From positions 1 through 28,401 of the forward strand of contig JAGOSC010000034.1 in the NCBI GenBank assembly GCA_018062515.1: a stretch of DNA of 28,401 nt, read 5' to 3'. Shown here piece by piece: positions 1 through 7,097 of the stretch. Numbering within the stretch: the first letter of the stretch is position 1; each line of letters begins with the position of its first letter. The stretch comes from Candidatus Omnitrophota bacterium (GTDB taxonomy: Bacteria; Omnitrophota; Gorgyraeia; Zapsychrales; Zapsychraceae). Below the pieces are notes generated by a model that saw only the letters and a list, made by a program, of their open reading frames with translations, was not told the origin of the DNA and did not search any database. A program made the translations under genes and the position numbers.

Positions 1-2
1 GC

Positions 3-233
3 CCTAAAGGTGCTGTTTGTAAACCATGCCAACCGGCCCATATGGTCATATCGGAAACGAAACCTCCATTAACACAAAAGGAATTAACCGATAAAGAAAT
101 GATTGTCTTTATTGATAACTCCAACGGATTAAAATCAAAAAAGAAATACCAATTTTTAATCAAAATATTGGATGTAAAAACAACAGATCAAATCGTTAAT
201 AATCCGAAATTAATTTATTTTCAGGGAAAGTAA
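3..233 (+). CDS. C-terminal end of an unknown protein (5' partial)
   Basis: The frame is open from the left edge of the window to a TAA at 231-233, so this is the tail of a gene that starts upstream. The internal ATG at 42 has no ribosome binding site and is probably not the start. About 76 residues are visible. They begin with a CxxC pair (V-C-K-P-C-Q), followed by a Lys-rich, mostly polar stretch with alternating hydrophobic residues that suggests beta strands. I do not recognise the family. About 100 bases separate it from tatA, so it need not belong to the Tat operon. Confidence 0.55.
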   Translation, partial: PKGAVCKPCQPAHMVISETKPPLTQKELTDKEMIVFIDNSNGLKSKKKYQFLIKILDVKTTDQIVNNPKLIYFQGK

Positions 234-335
234 TCATTCCGATGGAAATTCACAGATATAAACTATGCAAACAAAACGGATTGGCTTAAAATATAAATAG
301 CATTCGTTTAATGATTGGATTTTCAAGGAGGAAAT

Positions 336-518
336 ATGGGTCGAATAGGAGCTGGAGAAATTATTTTTATCGCTGTTGTTTTTGTTTTGTTATTCGGTGT
401 GAAGAAATTGCCGGAAATGGGACGGTCACTCGGAGAGGCTATTCGAGAATTTAAAAAAGCCGGGAAAGAGTTAGAAAATGAAGTAAAAGGAGCCGCAAAA
501 GAATCCGATGCCAAATAG
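336..518 (+). CDS. tatA: TatA, Sec-independent translocase pore subunit
   Basis: This small inner-membrane protein (60 residues) forms the protein-conducting assembly of the twin-arginine translocase. It has one N-terminal transmembrane helix (about residues 7-21), the conserved hinge F-G-x-K-K-L-P-E, then an amphipathic helix (R-S-L-G-E-A-I-R-E-F-K-K) and a charged tail. A TTG lies in frame at 315, but the strong AAGGAGG at 326-332 is inside that extension and sits just before the ATG at 336, so 336 is the start. The gene overlaps tatC by 11 bases. No tatB is visible, so this looks like a minimal TatAC system in which TatA may also cover the TatB role. That last point is inference from other minimal systems. 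Confidence 0.93.
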   Translation: MGRIGAGEIIFIAVVFVLLFGVKKLPEMGRSLGEAIREFKKAGKELENEVKGAAKESDAK

Positions 519-1224
519 TGACCCGTCCAATTCGATTTGGGATCATATCGAAGAGTTGAGAGTCCGGGTGATCAAATCTTTATTGGGAATGATCGTCGGT
601 GCATTTATTTTTTACAGTTTTGTTGATCATGTTATGTTTTTAATCGTGAAACCCGTCGGCCGATTGGTTTTTACGTCCCCCGCTGATGCCTTTGTTGCCC
701 GCATGCTTTTAACCCTCTTGGGTGGATTTGTCATTGCCTTACCGGTGATTCTTTATCAAGTTTGGAGTTTTATTGCACTTGGTTTGAGAGACGAAGAAAA
801 GAAATATGCCGCCCTATACGGGCCACTGTCTTTGATTTTCTTCCTTATGGGAGTTTGTTTCGCCTATTTTGTCGCCCTGCCTATGTCCTTATATTTTCTG
901 TTAGGTTTTTCCAGTGATTGGCTTGTTCCTATGATTACCGTAAATAATTATGTCTCATTTTTTATTACAATGGTGTTTGCGTTTGGAATCATTTTCGAAT
1001 TACCGGTTGTTTTGATTTTTTTAACCGCCATTGGTATTGCTACACCGGAATTTTTAATACAGAAGCGACGTGTGGCCATCATCTTGATACTCATCATCAG
1101 TGCGATTGTCACGCCGCCGGATGTGATTTCATTAATTATTATGTCTATCCCGATGGTCGTACTGTATGAGTTGGGTGTATTAGCGTCCAAATGGACATAT
1201 GCTAGAAAATTAGCGAGGGTTTAA
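508..1224 (+). CDS. tatC: TatC, twin-arginine signal receptor
   Basis: TatC is the six-helix membrane subunit that recognises RR signal peptides and recruits TatA. The 238-residue protein shows the family landmarks in order: H-I-E-E-L-R near the N-terminus, S-P-A-D-A-F in the first periplasmic loop, P-V-I-L-Y-Q-V-W-S-F-I with a following E-E-K, F-G-I-I-F-E-L-P, and near the end I-V-T-P-P-D-V-I-S with P-M-V-V-L-Y-E. The length is normal. The start lies inside tatA, so the two are probably translationally coupled. A gene for a Cys-rich exported protein follows after 2 bases and is likely co-transcribed. Confidence 0.96.
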   Translation: MPNSDPSNSIWDHIEELRVRVIKSLLGMIVGAFIFYSFVDHVMFLIVKPVGRLVFTSPADAFVARMLLTLLGGFVIALPVILYQVWSFIALGLRDEEKKYAALYGPLSLIFFLMGVCFAYFVALPMSLYFLLGFSSDWLVPMITVNNYVSFFITMVFAFGIIFELPVVLIFLTAIGIATPEFLIQKRRVAIILILIISAIVTPPDVISLIIMSIPMVVLYELGVLASKWTYARKLARV

Positions 1225-1226
1225 AA

Positions 1227-1754
1227 ATGACAATATGCAAATATTTCCGTCGAGAGTTTTGGTTCTGCCTGGTATTTTTAGTATTATCTAACAATGCTTT
1301 TGCTGTAGAATTGACGAGAAAACAAGCGCTGATCATCGCGGAAAGCACGAAGGAAGCTGAGTTATTATACAAATTGTACGATGGACGATTGGAAAATTGC
1401 ATCGATAAAGAAGTAGTGAAACCATGTGACAGCGGATGGGTCACATGTATTGAAAGCGCGTGGGTCGTTCAGTTTACTTTGAGTGACATATGTAATATCA
1501 AACATGATGGACGTTTGGGATTGACTATTTTGATTGATTCAATAACCGGAAGAATCATTTCACGGTACCCCGAAGCTCAGTATTTTGAGAGTGAAACTTA
1601 CTGTATGGATAATTCTGATTGTGTTTGTGAACCTGTTGATCCTCACAATCCGGTCTGCGGTAATTTTATTTTTGCTCAGGTGAAAGGTGATGCCGATTTG
1701 ATGTGCACCATGTGCGAATGTTCAGCGAATAGGTGTGTTTTAAAAGGCAAGTAA
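1227..1754 (+). CDS. Cys-rich exported protein, possible Tat substrate
   Basis: I do not recognise a named family. The 175-residue product starts with a signal peptide. Residues 8-11 are R-R-E-F, then comes a very hydrophobic stretch, and N-N-A-F-A gives a cleavage site after Ala26. RR-x-F fits the core of a twin-arginine motif, and the gene lies 2 bases after tatC. The hydrophobic core is strong, though, so Sec export is equally possible. The mature part holds 12 cysteines. Residues about 28-110 resemble a PepSY-like fold (W-V-V-Q-F-T-L, then L-T-I-L-I-D-S-I-T-G-R-I-I). The tail is a dense Cys cluster (D-C-V-C, M-C-T-M-C-E-C, N-R-C). An even Cys count suggests disulfides or a metal site. No clear SD precedes the ATG, in line with coupling to tatC. 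Confidence 0.8.
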   Translation: MTICKYFRREFWFCLVFLVLSNNAFAVELTRKQALIIAESTKEAELLYKLYDGRLENCIDKEVVKPCDSGWVTCIESAWVVQFTLSDICNIKHDGRLGLTILIDSITGRIISRYPEAQYFESETYCMDNSDCVCEPVDPHNPVCGNFIFAQVKGDADLMCTMCECSANRCVLKGK

Positions 1755-1797
1755 AAGAATTTAAATGTCGTGAAGAAAAATGGAGGAATAAAGAGAC

Positions 1798-1998
1798 GTG
1801 AATATTCAAGATATAGTCAATGATAAGCGTGTCGTCGAGGAAATCAATAAACATTTGTGGATTGAAAGCCAAAAAGCGGGATACAGCATCGGCCTGGAAA
1901 CGGCTACGGAAGATTGGCTGAAATTATACGGGTTGGAGTGGATGAAATACAATATGCCTGAGAAGTACGCGCAAATAATGAAGAAGAAGAAAAAATGA
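1798..1998 (+). CDS. Small basic-tailed protein of unknown function
   Basis: This is a 66-residue protein with a GTG start. GGAGG at 1782-1786 lies 11 bases upstream and supports that start, and no better ATG is available. It is predicted to be cytoplasmic and helical. It has W-I-E-S-Q-K-A-G near residue 21, then a pattern E-D-W-L-K-L-Y-G-L-E-W-M-K-Y with a spaced Trp/Tyr face, and ends in five lysines. It is not membrane bound and has no signal peptide. It lies 43 bases after the Cys-rich gene and is the last gene before the terminator at 2022-2052. I cannot assign a function. The real RBS and compact placement argue that it is expressed. Confidence 0.7.
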   Translation: MNIQDIVNDKRVVEEINKHLWIESQKAGYSIGLETATEDWLKLYGLEWMKYNMPEKYAQIMKKKKK

Positions 1999-2021
1999 AA
2001 AGAATTTATTCCATCAAAAAT

Positions 2022-2052
2022 AAAAACCCTCTGGTTCATCCAGAGGGTTTTT
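2022..2052. terminator. Bidirectional intrinsic terminator
   Basis: A perfect 12-base inverted repeat (AAAAACCCTCTG and CAGAGGGTTTTT) encloses a 7-base loop. It has a T run on its right side for plus-strand transcripts and an A run on its left for minus-strand transcripts. It lies 23 bases after the stop of the 66-residue gene and 16 bases after the stop of the minus-strand peptide gene, so it can end both. Confidence 0.92.
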
Positions 2053-2068
2053 ATTTATTTAAGAAAGA

Positions 2069-2137
2069 TTACTTTCTTTTAGCAGCTTTCTTTTTTGTTG
2101 CTTTCTTCTTTGTTGCAGCTTTTTTCTTAACGGCCAT
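2069..2137 (-). CDS. 22-residue Lys/Ala-rich basic peptide
   Basis: The minus strand has an ATG at 2137 preceded, 7 bases away, by a full AAGGAGGG (2145-2152), the strongest ribosome binding site in the window. The frame runs 22 codons to a TAA at 2069. The peptide has 11 Lys, 1 Arg, 6 Ala, 2 Thr, 1 Val and the initial Met, arranged as K-K-K-A-A-T and K-K-K-A-T blocks with an A-A-K-R-K end. This composition is that of histone H1-like or Hc1-like tails that bind DNA or RNA. A perfect terminator follows 16 bases after the stop. RBS, start, stop and terminator together make a complete transcription unit. The nucleic-acid-binding role is inferred from charge alone. Confidence 0.72.
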   Translation of the reverse strand: MAVKKKAATKKKATKKKAAKRK

Positions 2138-2403
2138 TTATCAACCCTCCTTTATAGAGATTCTTTATCTCTAAATTATATTTTAATAATAGCATAACGC
2201 ATTCTTTATGCAAAAATTAAATTGATTATTTTCATATGACAAAAAAATTTATTACAAAAAAAATATTTATAAAATTAGAAAATGGCCAAAATCTCGACGG
2301 AGAATAAAATATTTATAAATTCATAAAATTTTACTCAAAAAAGTTTTATAGAAATAAAAAATTATTAATAAAAATTACGAATTAAATTCTAAAAAATTTT
2401 AAA
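2138..2403. other. Very AT-rich spacer between divergent genes
   Basis: This 266-base gap separates the minus-strand peptide gene from hemW. It is almost all A/T, with near-repeats of AATATTTATAAA at about 2268 and 2308. One GC-rich word, CTCGACGG at 2293-2300, stands out. Promoters for both flanking genes must lie here, but the base composition makes many equally good -10 matches, so I do not pick one. Confidence 0.6.
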
Positions 2404-3507
2404 ATGCATAGTTTATATATTCATATTCCATTCTGCGATAAAAAATGTTTTTACTGCTCATTCGTTGTCACTGTTGGGCAATTAAAAAGGGCCGATCAAT
2501 ATATTGACGCCTTGAAAAAAGAAGCCCTAGGTTATCGAGGGGTAGAAATAAAAAGCATTTATCTCGGCGGGGGCACGCCCACCACATTGAATATTCATCA
2601 AATAAATGATTTGATGCGATTCATTAAAAATAATTTTAAAATAAATCATCATGTTGAATTTACCATTGAGGCAAACCCGGAGGGATTGGATTTAGAAAAA
2701 TTAATCGCGTTAAGGGACCTCGGTGTTAATCGAATTAGTTTAGGCATTCAAACATTCCGTGATGATTATTTAAAATATCTTGGCCGAATTCATAGTCGAG
2801 AAAAGGCGATTGAATCGTTTCATTTAATTCGCCGCGCGGGCTTTAAGAATGTGAGCTGCGATTTAATGATTTCTTTTCCTGATCAAACCAAAGAACAATT
2901 AATGGAAGATCTCGACAATATGATCAGCCTGAACAGCGAACATATTTCTTTGTATTCTTTAACCATTGAGCCGAACAGCCGTTTTTATACAAAAAATGTC
3001 CAGCCTTTAGACGCTGATACACAGGCGGAACATTTTCAAATCGTCCTCGAGTACACCAAAAAGCATGGATACGGACAGTATGAAGTGAGCAACTTCGCCA
3101 AAAAAGGTTATGAATCGCTCCATAATATGAATTATTGGGAATGCGGGGATTATCTGGGCTTAGGTGTCAGCGCCCATTCACACATACAAGGTAAACGGTT
3201 TCAAAATGTGGATCGGTTTTCTGATTACTTAAAAATGGCGGAGGAAAATAATCTTCAACCGGTATCGACGGAAACACTAAGTTCTCAAGAGCGATTAAAA
3301 GAAGCCTTATTGTTCGGATTAAGGATGGCTAAAGGAATTGATCTGCCTAAGCTCGAAGAGAAGTATGGATGTGTATTAGAGTCTCATCGAAAAGATATGA
3401 TTGATCATTTTATTCAGGAAGGATTATTGGTTTTTCAAAACGGTCATCTTAAAACAACGCATCGCGGGATGATGGTTCTCGACGAATTGTGTACAAGATT
3501 GTACTAG
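2404..3507 (+). CDS. hemW: HemW-like radical SAM protein
   Basis: This is a radical SAM enzyme of the coproporphyrinogen-oxidase-like group, most like HemW, a heme chaperone or trafficking protein (family knowledge). The 367-residue protein has the cluster motif C11-x3-C15-x2-C18 in I-P-F-C-D-K-K-C-F-Y-C. It also has G-G-G-T-P-T at 55-60 (SAM binding), E-A-N-P-E-G, L-G-I-Q-T-F and the HemW signature H-N-x-x-Y-W at 240-245, linked to heme binding. True HemN oxidases carry an extra Cys after the third ligand that is absent here, which also argues for HemW. No SD precedes the ATG, and the upstream region is extremely AT-rich. The stop codon overlaps that of the next, convergent gene. Confidence 0.9.
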   Translation: MHSLYIHIPFCDKKCFYCSFVVTVGQLKRADQYIDALKKEALGYRGVEIKSIYLGGGTPTTLNIHQINDLMRFIKNNFKINHHVEFTIEANPEGLDLEKLIALRDLGVNRISLGIQTFRDDYLKYLGRIHSREKAIESFHLIRRAGFKNVSCDLMISFPDQTKEQLMEDLDNMISLNSEHISLYSLTIEPNSRFYTKNVQPLDADTQAEHFQIVLEYTKKHGYGQYEVSNFAKKGYESLHNMNYWECGDYLGLGVSAHSHIQGKRFQNVDRFSDYLKMAEENNLQPVSTETLSSQERLKEALLFGLRMAKGIDLPKLEEKYGCVLESHRKDMIDHFIQEGLLVFQNGHLKTTHRGMMVLDELCTRLY

Positions 3508-4607
3508 CGGGATTCTTTTTGAAAAGATGTTTTTATATTGTACTGCTGGGCGATAACCGTGGAATGTTTAAAGAGCTGAAAGATGGCGTCTTCAATAATT
3601 TGCCGATAGCTGGCCTGCATTTTCAAACTGCGAAGTTTTTTGATTGTGCTTACCACGCGTTGATTTAATTGGTCCATGCAGTATTGCAGGCTTCCCGAAG
3701 ATATAAAAATTTTTCTGACGGCGACTAAGTCATTATAAGACTTTTTTGGTTTATTAAAATATTTCAGAAATTGACGGCGTTTATGACTGGATAAATGTCG
3801 ATTGGCGTGACAAACGAGAAGTGTTTTTTTGGATTCATCCAAATCGCTTAATATAGATTTTCCGATATTTTTCTCGGTGTCAAATATACCGATGATATCG
3901 TCTTGGATTTGAAAGGCTTGTCCGACGGAAATACCTAACTCAGATAATTTTTTAATATCACTTTCTTTAGCGCCGGCTAAAATCGCTCCTGTGACGAGCG
4001 GACAATCAAATGTGTAGCGGGCGGTTTTTAAGGTGTAATTCAGGAAAACATCCTTCTCATTAACCCGATTCAATTTTTCTACTCCATGAATGGTATCAAT
4101 AAATTCCCCCATGGCGGTGAAGGCGGCGGTTTGAATAAAATATTTCAGCGCTCGTTCTTTTCTTTCCGGTGATTCTTTAATCGACAAAAAAGCATCAATG
4201 GCTAAAGCATAAACAATATCTCCAGCCACAATACCCAAATCACAGCCCAATTTTTTAGGATCATCGGTCTTGACCGCTTTGCCCAAAAGTTTATGAAGAG
4301 TAGGTTTTCCCCGACGAAGATCTGAGCGGTCGATGATGTCATCATGAATCAGCATAAAATTATGCAGCAGTTCGATGCAGGTGGAGGCATTATAGATGGT
4401 CGGTGAAATTTTTTTTCCGACGGGCGAGAAGCCTTTATAACTGAGGATCAACAGCAAAGGCCGTATGCGTTTCCCTTTTCTTAACGTAAATTCTTTGATG
4501 CTTTCATACAGGACGGGGCTGACTAAATGCAGTTTATAGTCTTTTTTGACCTGTTCCATGAAAGAAGACAGGCTCTTGTCAATTTGTGTTCTGATTTGTT
4601 CGATCAT
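3504..4607 (-). CDS. Polyprenyl (probably GGPP-type) diphosphate synthase
   Basis: This trans-isoprenyl diphosphate synthase adds IPP units to an allylic diphosphate to make quinone side chains, carotenoids or carrier lipids. The 367-residue protein shows G-K-R-I-R-P at 45-50, the first aspartate-rich motif D89-D-I-I-D93, K194-T, and the second motif Q-I-Q-D-D-I-I-G at 233-240, where the last Asp of DDxxD is Gly. The first motif lacks the two-residue insertion of bacterial FPP synthases and has Phe at position -5, which fits a C20 product more than C15 (inference). The C-terminus, from about residue 265, is longer than usual. The start has no SD and lies only about 10 bases from a good -10 box. 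The stop overlaps hemW's stop by 4 bases. Confidence 0.9.
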   Translation of the reverse strand: MIEQIRTQIDKSLSSFMEQVKKDYKLHLVSPVLYESIKEFTLRKGKRIRPLLLILSYKGFSPVGKKISPTIYNASTCIELLHNFMLIHDDIIDRSDLRRGKPTLHKLLGKAVKTDDPKKLGCDLGIVAGDIVYALAIDAFLSIKESPERKERALKYFIQTAAFTAMGEFIDTIHGVEKLNRVNEKDVFLNYTLKTARYTFDCPLVTGAILAGAKESDIKKLSELGISVGQAFQIQDDIIGIFDTEKNIGKSILSDLDESKKTLLVCHANRHLSSHKRRQFLKYFNKPKKSYNDLVAVRKIFISSGSLQYCMDQLNQRVVSTIKKLRSLKMQASYRQIIEDAIFQLFKHSTVIAQQYNIKTSFQKESR

Positions 4608-4616
4608 AAGGTCAAC

Positions 4617-4645
4617 ATACTAACATAATTTATTTGGCCAATCAA
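4617..4645 (-). promoter_or_regulatory. Promoter of the polyprenyl synthase gene
   Basis: Read on the minus strand: TTGATT (4645-4640), 17 bases, then an extended -10, TG-T-TAGTAT, ending at 4617. The start codon begins at 4607. Transcription would therefore begin about 3-4 bases before the ATG, which gives a nearly leaderless message and fits the absent SD. Confidence 0.5.
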
Positions 4646-4754
4646 TAATGAATATAATGACAGGCTGGAATTAAATATGTTAAACTTGATCATAAACTAT
4701 TTTATCATTAAATAATTTTGGAATAATGCTGCAAAATTAAAAGAGGACGATGAC

Positions 4755-5342
4755 ATGAAAAAAATATTTATTTTGGCTGTATTCTCAATCCTTCTAAGCA
4801 TGCCTGCTCAGGCGGATATTATTTATCTAAAGAATGGTGAAGTGATACGGGCGAAAATCTTGGAAAAAGGAAATTATTATATCAAAGTCATGGTAGGCCA
4901 AGAGACCAAACAGTATTACAATGAGCAAATCGAAAGAATTGTGAGCGATGAAGAACAATTTCAATGGGATCCGAGTCAAATTGATGCCAACGGCTTTCCG
5001 GAAATCCCTCCCACCAAAGTCCTTTTAGTCTTGGAACATATAGAAGCTATCGGTGCCAGGTATAATATTCAGCGGAATATCGAGTTAGTCCTTAAAAAAA
5101 CGCCTGATGATCAGAAAGAAAAATTAAAAGAAATTTTGTTGATTACAGATATTATCCGGGCGCTCATTCCCGTTTACGCGAATGTATATACAGAAGAAGA
5201 ACTAAGATCTATCAATGCATTCCTAAAAACACCGGCTGGGTCAAAGCTGACTAATTCAAATCCGGAAATTATAAAATCATCCATGACTGTTATGGCCGAA
5301 TATTTTCAAAGCCGGATAAAAAAAGAGAATGTAGAACCCTAA
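4755..5342 (+). CDS. Exported protein with DUF2059-like C-terminus
   Basis: This 195-residue protein has a clear Sec signal peptide (M-K-K, hydrophobic core, A-Q-A before residue 21). Residues about 21-65 form a short beta domain (D-I-I-Y-L-K-N-G-E-V-I-R-A-K-I, then Y-Y-I-K-V) of the kind seen in envelope proteins of several deep-branching Gram-negatives. Residues about 90-190 are helical and end with Y-T-E-E-E-L-R-S-I-N-A-F-L-K-T-P-A-G-S-K-L, which matches the DUF2059 pattern. It is expected in the periplasm, and its function is unknown. A GAGG lies 9 bases before the ATG. The gene stands alone, divergent from the polyprenyl synthase and followed by a hairpin. Confidence 0.8.
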   Translation: MKKIFILAVFSILLSMPAQADIIYLKNGEVIRAKILEKGNYYIKVMVGQETKQYYNEQIERIVSDEEQFQWDPSQIDANGFPEIPPTKVLLVLEHIEAIGARYNIQRNIELVLKKTPDDQKEKLKEILLITDIIRALIPVYANVYTEEELRSINAFLKTPAGSKLTNSNPEIIKSSMTVMAEYFQSRIKKENVEP

Positions 5343-5363
5343 GTTCTTTATTTTCATGGTTTG

Positions 5364-5403
5364 AGTAAATTATCCCCGCCTTAAATGGCGCAGATAATTT
5401 ACT
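5364..5403 (+). terminator. Long hairpin after the DUF2059-like gene
   Basis: Arms AGTAAATTATC (5364-5374) and GATAATTTACT (5393-5403) pair perfectly. Inside them CGCC and GGCG pair around a 6-base loop, with a CC/CA internal bulge between the two stems. It starts 21 bases after the stop codon and is followed by AATTTT, a weak T tract. A terminator or a 3'-end-protecting hairpin is the likely role. Confidence 0.55.
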
Positions 5404-5570
5404 AATTTTCAAAGTGAAAAACTATTTTTGAATTTCATTTCAGAAAATATTCAAATTCCACGCATAATTCGTTCAGTCGCTTAAAAAAAGCTTAATACTA
5501 TAAGTTATTTGTTTCCAGTATTTTAAGTCTGTTACGAATACAAATTTATACTATTCCTGACGTTTTTTGA

Positions 5571-5599
5571 TTGACCGCAAATTTTATCTCTGATATATT
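5571..5599 (+). promoter_or_regulatory. Promoter of the purine gene cluster
   Basis: TTGACC at 5571-5576 and TATATT at 5594-5599 are 17 bases apart, and the -10 is extended by TGA. This is a near-consensus sigma70-type promoter. Transcription would start near 5606, about 195 bases before the purB start. Confidence 0.65.
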
Positions 5600-5688
5600 A
5601 GCTTCGTTCAAAACACCCATACAGAAAATTTCAAACACATGTTTAGAAGAAAAAAATCCAAAATTAATTTCATAAAATTTATCTCAAA

Positions 5689-5781
5689 GGCCGCTTTTAT
5701 AAGGACGAGCTAGCCGGTTTTTTTATCGGTAAAATCTCGCGGGTCAGCGGACCACGTTCATTTCTTTTTGAGAAAGGAACG
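5689..5781 (+). promoter_or_regulatory. Structured leader upstream of purB
   Basis: Several stems can form. GGCCGC (5689-5694) pairs with GCGGACC (5747-5753) around one bulged A. Inside this, CGAG (5706-5709) pairs with CTCG (5736-5739), and CCG/CGG enclose a U-rich loop. As an alternative, GGTC and GACC (5742-5753) form a tight hairpin that uses the same right arm. Finally, CGTTC-A-TTTCT pairs with AGAAA-G-GAACG (5755-5781), ending 7 bases before the purB SD. Two mutually exclusive foldings next to an RBS suggest regulation. I do not recognise a known purine, ZTP or PRPP riboswitch core here. Confidence 0.4.
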
Positions 5782-5801
5782 AAAAATGAAGGAGAGTATT
5801 C

Positions 5802-7097
5802 ATGATAGAACGTTACACATTGTCCAAAATGGGTAATATATGGTCGGAAAAGCATAAAATGGATATTATGCTCAAGATTGAAGTCCTTGCCTGTGAGGCC
5901 ATGTGTAAACTGGATCTTATCCCCAAAAAATCTATGGAAGCCATCAAAAAGATGGCGAAATTTGATATCGATGAAGTTAAAAAATTGGAAGAAAAGACTA
6001 AACATGATGTGGTCGCCTTCATTAATAATGTCGGCCAATATCTCGGAGAAGAAGCCAAGTACCTGCATTTAGGATTAACCTCGTCGGATTTGTTGGATAC
6101 CTCTTTGTCCGTTCAATGTATGGAAGCTCTTGAAATTCTTCTGAGTGACAATAAAAAAATGTTGGCGGTTCTAAAGCAAAAAGCCAAAAAATATAAAGAC
6201 ACGCCTTGTATTGCCCGTACGCATGGCGTTCACGCCGAACCGATGACGTTCGGTTTAAAGATTGCCGTTTGGTATGATGAAATGGTCCGTAATGAAGTTA
6301 GGTTAGAACAAGCCAAAGAAGCCATGGCCTACGGAAAACTTTCCGGCGCCGTCGGAACATTTGCGAATATTGATCCGTACATCGAAGAATTTGTGTGTGA
6401 AAAATTAGGTTTAAAGCCAACCAATATCGCCACGCAAGTAATTCAAAGAGATAGTCACTGTCAGTTTATGACCACCTTAGGTATCGTTGGATCAAGCCTT
6501 GATAAGATCGCGACGGAAATCCGTTTACTTCAGCAAACAGAAATTTTGGAAGTTGAAGAGCCATTCTTTAAAGGTCAAATCGGATCATCGGCCATGCCTC
6601 ATAAGAGAAATCCGGTTACGTGTGAAAGAATATCTGGCTTATCCCGATTATTAAGGTCCAATGCAATGGCATCTTTTGAAAATATTTGTTTATGGCATGA
6701 AAGAGATATTAGCCATTCTTCCGTCGAGAGAGTCATTATTCCAGACAGCTGTATTGCTCTCAATTACATGTTCCATAAAATTATTCCTATTCTAGATGGT
6801 CTTTTGGTTTATCCGAAGAACATGATTACATCATTGTCTAAAACAAAAGGTTTGATCTATTCGCAACGTGTTCTTTTAGAGTTGATGAAAAAAGGATTAA
6901 CCCGCGAATCAGCTTACGAAATCATTCAAAGCTGCGCGATGCAAGTCTGGCAGGAAACATCTGACTTCAAAGAAATTCTTAACCGTGATCGTAAAGTTAG
7001 GAAGTATCTCAAACCTTCAGAAATTGAAAAATGTTTTGATATCAAATATTACACACGTAACACGGACGCGATTTTCAAAAAAGTGGGGTTAAAATAA
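5802..7097 (+). CDS. purB: Adenylosuccinate lyase
   Basis: PurB is a fumarase-superfamily homotetramer acting twice in purine synthesis: SAICAR to AICAR plus fumarate, and adenylosuccinate to AMP plus fumarate. The 431-residue protein carries the family signature S-S-x-M-P-x-K-x-N-P at 262-271, T-S-S-D-L-L-D-T near residue 90, R-T-H-G-V-H-A-E-P near 140, and the W-H-E-R-D-I-S-H-S-S-V-E-R segment. Its length is normal. AAGGAG lies 8 bases before the ATG. It is the first gene of the purine cluster and overlaps purC by one base (TAATG), so the two are coupled. Confidence 0.97.
   Translation: MIERYTLSKMGNIWSEKHKMDIMLKIEVLACEAMCKLDLIPKKSMEAIKKMAKFDIDEVKKLEEKTKHDVVAFINNVGQYLGEEAKYLHLGLTSSDLLDTSLSVQCMEALEILLSDNKKMLAVLKQKAKKYKDTPCIARTHGVHAEPMTFGLKIAVWYDEMVRNEVRLEQAKEAMAYGKLSGAVGTFANIDPYIEEFVCEKLGLKPTNIATQVIQRDSHCQFMTTLGIVGSSLDKIATEIRLLQQTEILEVEEPFFKGQIGSSAMPHKRNPVTCERISGLSRLLRSNAMASFENICLWHERDISHSSVERVIIPDSCIALNYMFHKIIPILDGLLVYPKNMITSLSKTKGLIYSQRVLLELMKKGLTRESAYEIIQSCAMQVWQETSDFKEILNRDRKVRKYLKPSEIEKCFDIKYYTRNTDAIFKKVGLK

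Larger units (their letters stand above)
5343..5801. other. 459-base gene-free region before the purine genes
   Basis: No coding frame with an RBS is visible on either strand. In order it holds the hairpin at 5364-5403, about 160 bases of AT-rich sequence in which I see no clear signal, a promoter at 5571-5599, and a leader of roughly 195 bases whose last 110 bases are GC-richer and can form several stems. Confidence 0.7.

Noticed and set aside
315..335. TTG start giving a longer TatA
   Set aside because: The SD for tatA lies inside this extension, and TatA proteins begin right before the membrane helix, which fits the ATG at 336.
5697..5760. T-box-like words on the minus strand (GTGGTCCGC, CCGCGAGA, CTCGTCC)
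   Set aside because: The words resemble the end of a T-box leader, but the spacing is wrong, no U run follows, and no minus-strand gene lies downstream. The plus-strand leader reading fits the gene order better.
5697..6068. 123-codon open frame on the minus strand
   Set aside because: It lies antisense to purB and its leader, has no RBS, and its product is a low-complexity Phe-rich sequence. It is a by-product of purB coding.
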